Source: Ornithodoros turicata (lineage: Eukaryota > Arthropoda > Arachnida > Ixodida > Argasidae). Taken from it: DNA of 64,000 nucleotides. The notes under the pieces were generated by a model. It had not been told where the DNA came from. It saw only the letters and a list, made by a program, of their open reading frames with translations, and searched no databases. The translations under genes and the position numbers were made by a program. The stretch lies in contig NC_088203.1 of assembly GCF_037126465.1 (NCBI RefSeq), positions 88,412,668 through 88,476,667 of the forward strand, written 5' to 3'. Positions within the stretch are counted from its first letter, which is position 1. Each line of letters starts with the position of its first letter. This document shows positions 42,583-54,228 of this stretch, piece by piece.

Positions 42583-42992
42583 TTGAACAGTGAGCAGCAC
42601 GGTCCTCAGTGCTGTCCAACCAGGCGCGTTCCGAATATTTATCTCGCCGCATCAAGTTATCTCTACATTGAACGAACTTAGCCTCCCTGAACACACCATA
42701 GCCGCGTTTATTCCTCTCGGTCTAAAGGGATAGTTCGCTAAGCTAATCGAAAGCAAAGTATGCTGCAGGAACATTTTACACCGAACAACTATCCTGCACG
42801 ACGTTTCGCTCGATATCGTCGTCAAGCCTCCTCGGCTTTTTGCTTCCCCTTCCAACTGAAAGTAAATTGAATTGAATTGACTTGAATTGAGTCATTATCT
42901 TGCCGCGAAAATTTGTAGCGCCGGCGCAACCACAGGAAGGAGAAAACGAGAGCCTGTTATCAGCGTGACGTTGCATGACGTTCTTCTAGGTG

Positions 42993-43065
42993 GTGGTGGT
43001 GGTGGTGGTGGTGGTGGTGATAGGGCTTGCCGTTGTCGGCCTCACGTATGTGGGCAACGTCTTCA
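42993..43065 (-). mobile_element. 73-bp tail-only insertion of family A, (CCA)n
   Basis: Between two copies of the 15-bp repeat ACGTTCTTCTAGGTG (42978-42992 and 43066-43080). Minus strand: GTTGCCCACATACGTGAGG, hairpin GCCG-ACAA-CGGC, AAGCCCTATCA and CCA units. Matches the 3' UTR of element A at 35961-36010. Confidence 0.85.
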
Positions 43066-43309
43066 ACGTTCTTCTAGGTGATCACGTAGTAGCGAAGATG
43101 GCAGCCAATTGGAGGACGCGAGGCCACCGATTGGCCTCGCCTGACCAGGCGATGGGATTGAACGCCCCCGTTAGGTCACAGTGCTGTCACATGATGTCGT
43201 GTATACGGCTGTATGCGCGGGAATTTCAAATCGCCTTGACTCCAGTGCTTTGCGATGCCGGTACAAAATTATACCTTACGAATTCACGTAACGCAATGCA
43301 GAACTTTGG

Positions 43310-43830
43310 TAAAGTATAAAATGTACTATCCTTTCCAACAAAAATATACGATCTGATCCGTCCAGAGCGAGCTGTCCATTTAACTGTAATAGAAATGTAT
43401 CATAGAGTTGTACCTCAGCGACAGTGATGCATTTCTTAGCTTGAGCACGACTACGAACTGCACACCGTACTGCTATTTCAAGTAGCGTGGGTGGGATGAT
43501 ACAGACTTATACAGCCTCCTGACGACAACTGTACAAAAATCCCGAGTCGGATCAAAGGATCACTGGGTCTACTTTTAGAAAACTCGAAACCCTAGGATTG
43601 TAAAACCGGGTATCGATTGCGAACGCTAACTGCCAGTATGCAAATGACACAATATAATAATCAGAGCTGCATAACTTACCCAGAAATGGTAATTAGGGTG
43701 CAGCTACAGTTACACGACTCAGAGTAATTGAACAACAGGAAGCATTGTTGTTGCTTACTTGACTTACGTTTGCCTTACGTGATTTATTTGACTTACTATA
43801 CTTACATTTTGTCAAAGGCAAAGTGTACGT
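43310..43830 (+). repeat. Dispersed ~520-bp repeat, copy 1
   Basis: Aligns along its length with 45285-45820 in the same orientation. Shared blocks include CTTTCCAACAAAAATATA, TACAAAAATCCCGAGTC, GGATTGTAAAACCGGG, CAATATAATAATCAGAGCTG and TTGTTGTTGCTTACT. Non-coding. It could be a transposon family or a local duplication. Confidence 0.7.
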
Positions 43831-44992
43831 CACTTAGAAATAGAGTTACTCATTAAATGTAATTGAGTCGCTCTCGAGTTACTTCAGGTTGTGTGTGTTT
43901 AATGTACTATATGTTACGTAACTGCTCATATCAAGAGCCTATAAGCTTACGTAACGGACTAGGTCACATAAATGGTTATGCGAAGACGGAAACTAACATG
44001 CAGCAAACACTATTCCTGAACGGAAGCAACACAGCGCATCTAATATCAACGGCAAAATAGTTGTTCGTTAAATGACACTATACATAGACATAGTAGTATG
44101 CATTATGAAAGTGGTAGGTACACACCACCATAAATTATATTTAGGAGAACAGAAACTAAAAATCTACATCTATAACTGGGTGTGATATCCACACCAAGAG
44201 CTAGAACCTTGTTTGAGTATGTTATGCTTTAAATGAATGCGAACAACAACAACAACAACAAATAAATCGTGACTATGGCGAACAGCCGTTGTGAGGACAA
44301 CGGAAAACCTAATTATTAGGAATCGGCGTTTGCTAAGAGGCAATATTGCAGGAATATTGCAGATGGAAACTGACGCGGACTCGTCCAAACCCCACCAGAG
44401 AGTAACTAAATTAAATTACAGCTACAGTCGCTCATTTTTACGAAAGCATTTAGTAGAGTAAATAATTGCTTCATCGTGAATTAATTACAGTCTCTTAATT
44501 ACTCGTAATCATTTACTTCACCGCTCTGGTGATATATCGAATACGTTATCCTGAACGTTCCCTTTGAAGCCCCTCTACCTCCCATCATTCATGCAGTTGC
44601 GCCAGGATTGCACCGCGAATTTTCTTCGATCGGCGGAACAACAATGGCCTCAAATAGACGAACAAATCGTAGCTCTCTAAGCGCTGCAGAGGGGACATGG
44701 AAAGCGAGAGATGTTTCTGTACACCTCGTCTGGGAATGTTTACTTTGGATCGATCGCCGTTCTACACAGTGGATGGAAAGCCTTTCCCAGACGCATCGGT
44801 CGTCCGGATAAACCACCCAGCTGGAATGTGCAGCAATTACGTGTTCTTCAATTGCTGCAAAATCTACCTGCTGAGCACGGTAAGTAATATGCCTCGAGTG
44901 TTGCGCTCACAGTGTCGATAATCTTCATCGCCACAGGGCTGTTCTCTCAGACGAAGCCTGTGCGGTGGAAATTTTGCAACGAACTTTGTAAC
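43831..44992. other. Repeat-derived sequence without a recognised gene
   Basis: Contains GTTACTC/GAGTAAC-type words at 43845-43880 and 44400-44515, possibly remnants of a DNA transposon, and the 32-bp insertion listed separately. No coding evidence. Confidence 0.35.
44246..44277 (-). mobile_element. 32-bp tail-only insertion, (TTG)n
   Basis: Between GCGAACA copies (44239-44245 and 44278-44284). Minus strand: CATAGTCACGATTTATTTG and TTG units. The short duplication makes this less certain than the others. Confidence 0.45.
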
Positions 44993-45004
44993 GGTCGACT
45001 GCAC

Positions 45005-45072
45005 AACAACAACAACAATAAATAAAGAAGAAGTTATGATGACATGGGATGTTATCCCGTGGCAGCACGGCG
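45005..45072 (-). mobile_element. 68-bp module II insertion, (TTG)n-tailed
   Basis: Between two copies of the 12-bp repeat GGTCGACTGCAC (44993-45004 and 45073-45084). Minus strand: hairpin CCGTG/CACGG, GATAACATCCCATG, TCATCATAAC, CTTTATTTA and TTG units, the module II order. Confidence 0.8.
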
Positions 45073-45220
45073 GGTCGACTGCACGGTTTGGACGGAGTGC
45101 CGGAGTTTCAATCTCGACGTTTATTATGTCCAACTAACATCGTTTTCGGCGTGCCACGCGCATGGTGGGAGGGCCTTAGAGGGAATATTAATACGGCGAT
45201 CTAAGCAGGACACAAAACAT

Positions 45221-45253
45221 TATTACTATTATTATTATTATTATTATTACTAT
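45221..45253. repeat. (ATT)n microsatellite
   Basis: About ten ATT units with two interruptions, directly upstream of dispersed repeat copy 2. Confidence 0.85.
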
Positions 45254-45284
45254 TTTGTTGCTATTGTTACGTTCTGTGGAAGCA

Positions 45285-45820
45285 GAAATCGTAAAATGTA
45301 CTACCCTTTCCAACAAAAATATATTACCTCATCCGTCCAGAGTGAGCTGTTCATTTAACCACGACAAAAGTTATTGTCATATGTAAATGTAATGAAATGT
45401 AGCATAAAGTTGTGCTTCAGCGACAGAGATGCAGTTCTTAGGTTGAACACGGCTAGGAAACGCACACTGTATTGCTATTTCGAATGTCGTGGGTGCTACT
45501 ATACTGCGTCTTAACAACAATTGTACAAAAATCCCGAGTCCGTCCAGGGACTGCGGGATCAACTTTTAGAAAACCCGAAGTCTCAGGATTGTAAAACCGG
45601 GAAGCGATTCCGAACCCTAACTGCCAGTCTACAAATGTCACAATATAATAATCAGAGCTGTCTAACTTACTCCAAAAAGGTAATTAAGTTGCAGCTACAG
45701 TCACATGACTCTGAAAGTATCTGAGCAGCAGTAAACATTGTTGTTGCTTACTGGACTTACATTTGCCTTACTTGACTTATTTGACTTGCGAGACCTTCAT
45801 CTTGCCAAAGGCGAAACGTA
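45285..45820 (+). repeat. Dispersed ~520-bp repeat, copy 2
   Basis: See 43310-43830. The intervening 1.45 kb is not duplicated, so this is not a simple tandem copy. The copies differ by small indels throughout, so the duplication is old. Confidence 0.7.
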
Positions 45821-46150
45821 ATAGGCGCGTTTAGTAAAGACGGATTGCGAAAACCGCATTAAGTGGGCTAATTTGCATAATTAAAATTTCACTTTACGTA
45901 AAGGTAATTAAAACTTTTTCGAGCTGTCACGCAGAAGCACTTCGGAATTCGGCGCGGTTATGCTCTTCAGAATGCGGTGCTTGTCACGCGCACACATGCG
46001 CACTACGGTTGCTCCTTTTCGTTACGAAAAATATCGGCTGAGTGAGCGAGTCCATGAGGGAGAGGAGGGGGAGCAGAAGACTGCACGAGAGAAAGAGAAT
46101 AGGAGAAGGATCAAGAGAGGATAGGACTTGGAAAGAAGGCAAACTCATTT

Positions 46151-46285
46151 ATTAAAGTCTATACTTTGCATACTTGTCCAGTGTCTTTCTTTTTTCATTT
46201 CTTTCCTGGGAATAGCAAGCCGCCGTAGCGCAGGCTAACCTTTCCCTCGTATTTTTTAATATAATAAACATACCCCCCCCCCCCC
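46151..46285 (+). mobile_element. Module I retroposon end, element K
   Basis: T/C tract, GGAATAGC, hairpin AGCCGC/GCGCAGGCT (about 46218-46237), AACCTTTCC, AATAAACATA and a C run (46273-46285). Its hairpin is the same as that of element G, so K and G belong to one subfamily. No coding part is left. Confidence 0.75.
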
Positions 46286-46639
46286 AACAAACTCCTTCTG
46301 CGGTTGCCCTGTTGCCTTTCAACTGACGCGACCACCAAATAACCCGACGGGTGAGGACCCTGATACAGGCATAGATTACTACCACATTGACAGCACGAGC
46401 GGATGTAATTCCTAAAAATGGGTTTTACTTCAGAAAATTACAAAACTACTTGGATACACTCGGAGCGACTTGTGCCATAGATTGAGGCCGTCTGCATTCG
46501 TGTCACGCATTAATTAAGCTAACTTGTACATTTAAACTCGGAAAATTGCAAAGCAAAAGCGACATTTTTCTTCCTGAATTCGGAAGGCTATGTCCATAAC
46601 ACACTAGTATTACAATCAAAATCACTGGGTTTTTCACAA

Positions 46640-46990
46640 TATTTTCACAAAAGCTTGGCAGCCGAAAATCAGTCGCTGGGCGAAGCGCGCTCGCTGATAT
46701 CTACGGTTGCGGAGCAGTTCGCTTAGCGCTAGAGCCCCCCCCCCCTTTTTTCTGTGCAACAACAAAATAAAGCCACGCCGTAAGCGCATTTTTGTCCATA
46801 GCCACGTGTCTGTCATCAGCCAGTGATATGACGGGCTGCGTAATGAAACTTTCGACGGTAATACAGCATACTGTCACTCGCTCCCACTGATCTCTATGTA
46901 TAAAGGCTGGATCGCGTATGGGAGAGGGGCTGGTGGGAGAGAGGTACGCATTCGGGCCGCCATGTTGGTGGGCCCTAAAAGGTTGTGTGT
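46640..46990 (-). repeat. Dispersed repeat shared with 50505-50690
   Basis: The blocks CAGCCGAAAATC, CGCTCGCTGAT, GCGGAGCAGTTCGC, ATAAAGGCTGGATCGC and GGGAGAG recur inverted at 50505-50690. This copy is interrupted by a C run and unrelated sequence. Non-coding. Confidence 0.5.
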
Positions 46991-47643
46991 GCCCATTGGA
47001 AACAATGGGAGGCAACAGAGATTGTGAGTATTTATTGCGCTACAGGCGTTGATCATTGTTTGTCGTCACGCGATTTTGTAAGGTGCCAGTATACTGATGT
47101 ATCCTAACAGTGTTTCGCAGGTGCCCTGCTTTTCGATTCTTAATAACGTTATGTTTTGCATTCCGAAACTAGACTGTCACTGCAGTGCAGCGCTGGGAAT
47201 TGTACTACAGCACGTTTCCCAGCCAATATTTCAATAAGAAGCGATGTGAGGTTAACAAGAACCATGTATATAATATCCTGTGCTGCGTTCTGGACAAAAA
47301 TTTTTCCGTCACGAACGGTCCGGGAAAAGATATACTCGCATGACAGAAAGATATCGTTCTGTAGACTCTCAGCCGTTGTTTTAGCCGTGTATGCGTTTAG
47401 TATGATTTATATCAAGCATCGCCGCAGAAAGAGTCTTTTAGTGAACGACATGGGTGCCATGCCTCGCACATATGGACACACCCCAGATAACAACATGTCT
47501 CCTAAATGACGTCCTGCCGATGCTCCAGTGGATATCCCACAGACCGTAGCTTGGACATGTCATGGTCATGTTTGGGATGATGGCCTGTTGGTTTCTTTGG
47601 TGTATATAGAGCACACAGCACAACATTGTACAGTGAGAGCTAT
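46991..47643. other. No gene recognised
   Basis: An open frame of 117 codons (47156-47509) shows no domain. Nothing else delimited. Confidence 0.4.
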
Positions 47644-47860
47644 GAAGCTGACTGAAAATAAATTTGCAAAATACCAGTGGTCGGCATAACCACTTTTAGG
47701 TTGCTGATGAACTGCAGCGACTAACGTCAGGATGTTAAAAGTGCTCCAAGTTGGAGCACTTTAAAAATTTGTCACCCTGTGGTTGGTTGTTAAAGTTCAG
47801 CTACCTCAAAAGTAGTTATGCCACTACTGGTATTTTGCAAATTTATTTTCAATCAGCTTC
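47644..47860. mobile_element. Foldback MITE, 217 bp
   Basis: The outer arms GAAGCTGACTGAAAATAAAT and ATTTATTTTCAATCAGCTTC extend inward through TTTGCAAAATACCAGT and GGCATAACC. An inner short palindrome AAAGTGCTCCAA/TTGGAGCACTTT sits at the centre. Confidence 0.85.
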
Positions 47861-48265
47861 GTCACTCTCATCGTAAAACGTGATCATATAGAGTATATTT
47901 CACTATCTGCAAAGTTGGGGTACACAATCGCTTAATGCATTCTCTTTCCTTACAAACGATAATTGGCCCCGTTGGTCAACAAGCAACTGTCAGGGTACCG
48001 CTGGCGTCATTTCTCCAGATTAGGTCCCATGTCAGCCGCAAAAGGATGTTCCAAGTAATCTCATCAAAATATCCCTGGCTGGTCCACACAAAGTTTGAAC
48101 AGGATGTTTTCTGATTCGGGATATTATGGGACCGCGAGGACATCCAGGGGCCGATACGTGTTATCTGGGACCGTCAAGCAGCTCAAATAATTACTTCACG
48201 CAATTCGTTCGCGCTCGTTAGAACAGTTAGTCAGGTAGTGATGTAAGCTTAATCAATTAACTTAC

Positions 48266-48675
48266 TTAGGAAGTGGTGACACCTGCTTGAGACACAGGAC
48301 TTATCTCTTTTTGAAGTACAGCCCTTCTATGTTTGTTTGTTGCTTCCTTCATTTGTTCTGCGTATTTGCAGGCGCGGTTGTGCCAAACTGAATGTCCATC
48401 CAGCACTGGCTTTGTCATGCTTGTTATGTGAAGCACGTTACAAAAACTGCAGCTCCACATCTGAAACACCAATCAGTATCATCGTCATCTAAAAGGGGCA
48501 CCGTTGTGAGACCAGACACGCTTTCTGGAGATCTTCTATGGCACTTTCCGCAGTTTGCACAATTTTCTTCAGCATCGAAGTCTCTCATAGGAACCACTTT
48601 CATTAATGACTCCCATCTTACCCTTTGATGTGCAGGGCCCTCTTGCACTATACACGTATGGTCTGCAAATTGCAA
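48266..48675 (-). CDS. Candidate Cys-rich coding exon(s), unrecognised
   Basis: Two overlapping minus-strand frames have cysteine patterns unlike the background. The first (48675-48424) has ENCANCGKCHRRSP, an acidic run LLDDDDTDW, and CFRCGAAVF. The second (48472-48266) has MWSCSFCNVLHI and an amphipathic tail KYAEQMKEATNKHRR before its stop. A possible splice acceptor GGTGTTTCAG lies at the overlap, so one frame could splice into the other. CxxC pairs suggest zinc binding. Chance, or an old transposon gene, remains possible. Confidence 0.25.
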
Positions 48676-48769
48676 CAGAACGATTTGGAGCTTGAAACAG
48701 TTGTGCTTTTGTCATTTTGGACCTCGTGTATCCTGTCTGTGAAGTGTAAACAAAAAAGTCTAACACGAT

Positions 48770-50504
48770 ATGCTTTTGTAAAGAAGATCACTGATGATGA
48801 GTAAAGAGAGTATACATTTTTCAAGTTCTACATTTATTTCTTGCACTTATGCATTTCAGAATACAATGAACGTGCAGGGATCGAGGTCGCAAAAGACTAC
48901 ATTTATTGTTTTGTGACCTTCCTACAATGACAATATATATTTTAGGGATGACAATGGACAGGTACACTCTCTAAATTTGTGACACTCAATTTTAGGTTGG
49001 AATGAGCAAAGAATAGCAACTTCCCTCCTGATATTTTCTCATATATGCTGAATTTTATATTTAATGTGATCAACGGTAGATGTAAACAACATCAGTACCA
49101 GAGAAATGCATCCTCAATAAATAAATTTCTTCTTATAGCATATATGTGCATGCCTATTAACTGAAACGATTATCACAGTTCCCTGACATGTTTTAATTTC
49201 TGAGAGGGTACTGTGGAGGCTGCTTAGATCTACAACAGTTCACACAAGGTATTATATACTGTGAATGCCTTTAAAAATCCCATGTGACACATATGCTTTT
49301 ACTTTCTGGAGGTGCTGTGGTAGTCAAAGTTTGTGGGCATTACGCAGGTTCTGCACCCATTTCTTGAGTATGTCGAGGCAGCTGTGAAGTAACCTGTATT
49401 GATGATTATTCCAATTTTTATGGTGCATCGACAACAAAGGCAATAATACATCAGAACATTGGTTTGGGTGCAACCAGTTAAAAATGAATATGTTGTTTAA
49501 TAAATGCATTGGACAAATGTTAAAACATCAGTTTAAAACATGGCTTACAATCCCTGTATCTTCTAAAAATTGAAAAGATTAAAACCTATTCTAAAAAGAA
49601 TATGGGGAACTCTTCTAAAAAGAATTATAATTATTATATTGCTGGGTGAAGGAGCCTAAGGTGTGTTTCTGATGTCAACATGTATGAAAATGTGCAAATT
49701 TGAGAGAGGCTAACCACAGTGCGTGCACTGAGGTGGTTCCTTCCTGTAAAGTAGAAACCAGTGGATGAGGAACTTCATACTTATCTGTACACCCAGTCGC
49801 ACAGATTATTCACTGGGTAGTCCACATGACGAAACCTGTATTGACGAGACACCACTTCTGCCTTAAAAACTGCTACAAATAGCACGGCACGCTACAAATT
49901 ATTATTATCGTAACAAGCTGACGATACAGGTGAGACACAAGGCGTTATCCAAGTCGCGCCACACCACCGTCACGTAGCATTCTGTGTCACAAATCAAACC
50001 AAGGCACAAAACAATACCAATACATGAAAAAGGTGACAATCTTGGTCTAGTTACGACGTAATACCGAACTTGTGCGCGAAGGTAATTCAAAGAAATGAAT
50101 GTGTACTCGCTTCCGTAGAGAACACCGTGTACCATGCTAGCAATGCATGCAAAAAAGCGCTCGAGTGCTCGCACATATATTGATGACAACACTACCAGTG
50201 TACTATAACATGTTCTTTCAAGCACATTATGCACTCAAACTGTATTTGCGACCAGGTAACATGCAAGTGTGCTCGATTGAACCTCGGAAGAGCGATCAAA
50301 CAACCTGCATCCAGTGCTCGTTTTGAACAAAAAAACACTTCATAATGGTCAACTAAATATACAGAATGGACGCCTATTTATTCCTTGATAAAGAATTACT
50401 CACCTGTAGAAATTTAGGCCCTGTATCCTTGCCAGTACGGTTGGTACGACCGTAATTGCAAGAAGTTGCCATGATCGCTGCGGCGACTGTTGTGGGTACA
50501 GTAA
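48770..50504. other. AT-rich stretch without recognised genes
   Basis: The least repetitive part of the window by eye. Only short frames occur, and no repeat ends or hairpin modules. It could be intron or intergenic DNA. Confidence 0.4.
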
Positions 50505-50690
50505 GATGGCGGCCGGTTTCCTCACGCTCGCGCTCCCCATCCGCGATCCAGCCTTTTACAATCGAGATCAGTGCTCGCTCCACTTTGCCTCGATTCAGGC
50601 GGAGTCAGCAGTTCCGCAAGTCCGAAGTTCAGCAAGCGAGACTTGGCGAGCGATGGATTTTCGGCTCCTAAATTTTTGTAGAAACCTAAT
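50505..50690 (+). repeat. Dispersed repeat, shorter copy
   Basis: Shares GCGATCCAGCCTTTTA, GATCAGTGCTCGCT, GCGAGCGATGGATTTTCGGC and related blocks, inverted, with 46640-46990. Probably a MITE; termini were not defined. Confidence 0.5.
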
Positions 50691-50738
50691 GAAAAACTCC
50701 CTGATTACCTATCCATACACTTTCCGCTTGTGGTCATG

Positions 50739-50803
50739 GTAGTGAGCCGCACCTCATGTGGCGAATTTCCCCATTTATCATGATTAATTTATCTGTTGTT
50801 GTT
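50739..50803 (+). mobile_element. 65-bp module II insertion, (TTG)n-tailed
   Basis: Flanked by CTTGTGGTCATG/CTTATGGCCATG (50727-50738 and 50804-50815, 10 of 12). Order: hairpin CGCAC/GTG-GCG, AATTTCCCCATTTATCATG, AATTTATC, three TTG-type units. Confidence 0.65.
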
Positions 50804-50815
50804 CTTATGGCCATG

Positions 50816-52833
50816 CGCAAAATGTTCAAAAACAGATCTCAAAAGGGTGAAAGATTAGGCTAGTTGGTAAGTCATTAGACGGTGATGGTGATGAGATAAC
50901 GAAGAAAAGGGGGGATTGTAATTTCATGGGATTATGCTAGTAGACCGTTGCTAACGCCACCGTGGACCTACCGTATCTATCGGGACCAATGGCAGCGTGG
51001 ATGACTCTTGAATCTTATCAATTCATCGGGCGCGGTATATACGGTACTTCAGATTCCCCGTTATCACCGGCATACTGACGCTTGCAATTACGAGCAAGGA
51101 AGCACGACTGAAACTAGGGCGCCTCAGTACTGAGGCACCTGTTACGAAAGGGAAGAAGCGACCGAGACTTTCAAACGTTTTACTGACCACAAAACAGAAT
51201 TGCAGGGCGCGCCAAGGGCGCGAGCTCTCAGCTCCTTCCTTGTCTTTCCTCAACAGCACTCTAAGTGAAACGACACGGAAGCGACATAGATGGTAAGTTT
51301 ATGCACCATCAATGCGCCTTTACACAATAGTAGGAATCCAGACGCAGTCGAAAAAAAAAAAAAAAAACAAGAGTGGGGTCTATTTACATTGGCAAAGTCA
51401 GCGAGAAAAGACAGCTTGCAAAACGGGGGAGGGGGATATGTTTAAAATGCCACAGCGTTTATTTTATTTAGTCCTTAAAAAGAAGGTGCCTCAAGGATTC
51501 TATACGCGATCCTCCTGTTTACGAACGCTGTGCATTTCTGTCAATTTTTGAAGGTCTGCTGAGCCTCCACATGTTTCGATGACGCGGGGAGCGGGTGACG
51601 TAATCATAAGCCCACAAATTGCAATGATGTCATGTCATGTTCTGGAGAGGGCATTCGCCTCCTAGCAACGACGACGGCGTCCAGGAGGGTCACGTGTTGG
51701 AGAAGTCACGTGACGCTCATCGAAAGAAGGGAAAATGAGAGAGATGTCTTCTCCCTCCTTGTGTTTTCTCGAAGGTCGGAGTGGTCGGAGTGTCGGTATG
51801 TCACGTGGGGCTCCGCTAACGGCGGAGTGCAAAAAGTGAGCCCCCTGGAAGATACGAAGGGCAACAACGTTGCCAGATGAGAGCCGGGCGCTCCGTCGGA
51901 GCCTAACATGACGTCAGAGCTCTCAAGAATAAAAGTAGATTTTCTCTAGCTTCCGCATAACGTAGAGACATAACATTTTGCAGGAATGTAAAGTGAGGCA
52001 AGAAGATTTCAGTAATAGAACTTGGTAGGATTCTGAAGAGAAGAGATTTAGTCATTTTAGGCACTTTAATGGTTAAAAAAAGCAAAGTGAAACGTTAGCC
52101 ATACTAGAGGCTTGCTACTCCCAAAAATAAAGACAAACGAAAACAAAAGGAGAAAAAAAAACACACCGAAAACTGTTGAGAATACAGAAGCAGACAGCTC
52201 CTTTACTACAGCGGCATAAGGGGCGATATATGCACCCGAGATTTTTTCTGACGCTCCCTGAATAACGACAGACGGAATTTCTAGACAGGGGTTAAAGTAA
52301 ATTCTATTATCTCTTTTACCCTAATCCGCTTCGCTTGGAGGGGTCGAAAGACATTCGCCCTGCGGCATACTTTTTTCACATTGTACCAAAAACTAAAACG
52401 TGGAATGATCGATGGCAGACGCTAGCTCTGTAAGAATGCTTGTTCGCTGAGTAGTTTGCACCTTGGAGATATCCTTCTTAATATTGAACACGAACTATCT
52501 GCTTGAAATCAATATGTCTGCAAAAATGCGAAGACCCCGGAGTTACGCTTTTCAAAAGGTATTGTCATCCTACGAACTGTCTCACAACTTGCACCGTTAT
52601 CACCGAGACTGCGATGCATCTGCGTCCTGAGGGGGGGATAGGGGAGTACAAAGGTGAATACCAATATACCAATGGTCTTCACGTATTTATATTTGTTCTC
52701 GAAGATATTTATTCAAAAAGGTGCCCCTTGGTTGGTCTGTTCGCTGCATGTTGTGCAAGGTAGCGCAAAATGAAACGTTGGACAAAACGAGACTCTTTTT
52801 TTTTTGCGAACTCTTGCGAATGAACGACACACT
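50816..52833. other. No gene recognised; two degenerate module I-like ends
   Basis: Around 51374-51420 and 52085-52125 (both minus) there are AGCAAGC...GGCT-type hairpin remnants with partial tail similarity. Neither has clear borders. An A run lies at about 51350. Open frames lack domains. Confidence 0.35.
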
Positions 52834-52843
52834 TTACTGGGAG

Positions 52844-52906
52844 AGTATCGCCCCCTGGCGATGAAACTCCTACAATCATCATCATTCAAATAAAATGTTA
52901 TTGTTG
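52844..52906 (+). mobile_element. 63-bp module II insertion
   Basis: Between two copies of TTACTGGGAG (52834-52843 and 52907-52916). Order: hairpin CGCC/GGCG, ATGAAACTCCTAC, AATCATCATCATT, AAATAAAATG and TTATTGTTG. Confidence 0.7.
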
Positions 52907-53182
52907 TTACTGGGAGGTGCTCTAGGAGAACGCTTTATCTGAGGTGGGACATGCGCATTGAAGAGAGAAAATATTGTATCATCCTGCCAGAGTGTAAACC
53001 TCTCCGAAAATGTGCTAATTTCTGTAGTAATTTTTCTTCCGATGCGTGCAGCAGCGCTTCACAATTCTACTATGTCAATGAAAGTTCTCATTTTAATCCT
53101 CTATTTATTTAGCTAGGTTTGCGCAAAAGACAGGGTCTCTCTGTTTGCTGGTTTCCAGCAGAAAAGGTTATTTAGGTAAGGG

Positions 53183-54220
53183 CAGGGCTGGGCATGTATT
53201 ACAATACTTTGTATTATAATAGTATTACTGCAATACATTTCTTATTTGTACTATGTATTGTAATACAGGTTTCAGCAATGTATCTGTATTACGTATTATA
53301 ATACGCAAAAACACGTATTACAAGTATTATAATACTCCAGTAATACTTCTGGGATTTTGACGTGTTCGTTCACTTCACTCCGCGTATGCGCTATCAGCAC
53401 GGTGATAATCAGGTCAGGCGGGTCAGCACCCACCACACGTCTTAGGTCATCCGCTCTTTGAGCAGCTATTCCTTTAGGGATTAGTCAGTGTACCTTCTCT
53501 GGTCATAAAATTCCACAGAAAGAAATCAACAATCAGAAGTGTTTCTAGCTCTGTGAACAAGGTTAATGTAGGCACCAGGGCCAGCTTCTACTTCTGGTAC
53601 GCGGGAAATTTTCGCCCCCCTCCCACGCTGGGAGGTGGTGTCGGCTTAGGAGGAACAATTGCCCTCTACCCTGGCTAGTCTTAAAAGGGACAGGTCTTAG
53701 ACCGTCTTGTGGCATACTCAATATGCCACACGATGTTCTTTGCTTCTACCGTACAGGAGAGCACTCGAAGCAGGGGCGGATCCAGACCCTCGGTTTGGGG
53801 GGGGGGGAACGATTTCTTTGTCGAGGTGTGTAGTGGGGGAGAGGAGGGAGGGAAATGCAATGTATAAACTGACTTTTTGGGGGGCGGCGATCGTCCAACC
53901 GCCCCCCCCCCCTGGATCCATCACTGACTCAAAGATTGAATTTTTGAGAAATGTTATCAAAGCCAAATAATCGGTAGTGCATCTATCGTTTCATACAAAA
54001 GGCACTTTAAATTGTGAAACAAATGTTGTGTATGCCCCGGGCTTTTCAAAAAATTATGTATTCATTTATTACCATAATGTATTATACTACAGTATTAGTA
54101 TTATGTATTATAATACGCATTTTCAAAAAGTATTTGTATTAGTATTATAATACGCGTTTTTGTGGAGTATTATGTATTAGGATTATAATAAGGAAAAGAT
54201 AGTATTACTGCCCACCCCTG
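53183..54220. mobile_element. Non-autonomous hAT element, 1.04 kb, with ATTATAATAC-rich ends
   Basis: Ends CAGGGCTGGGCA and, on the other strand, CAGGGGTGGGCA. Exact 8-bp duplication GGTAAGGG (53175-53182 and 54221-54228). The subterminal 150-170 bp on both sides consist of TATTATAATAC-type palindromic repeats. No transposase. Contains a second MITE at 53771-53926. Confidence 0.9.
53771..53926. mobile_element. hAT-type MITE nested in the 53-54 kb hAT element
   Basis: Ends CAGGGGCGGATCCAG and, on the other strand, CAGTGATGGATCCAG. Flanks ACTCGAAG/ACTCAAAG (7 of 8). Same family as 21601-21723. The interior holds long G and C runs. Confidence 0.8.
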
Positions 54221-54228
54221 GGTAAGGG

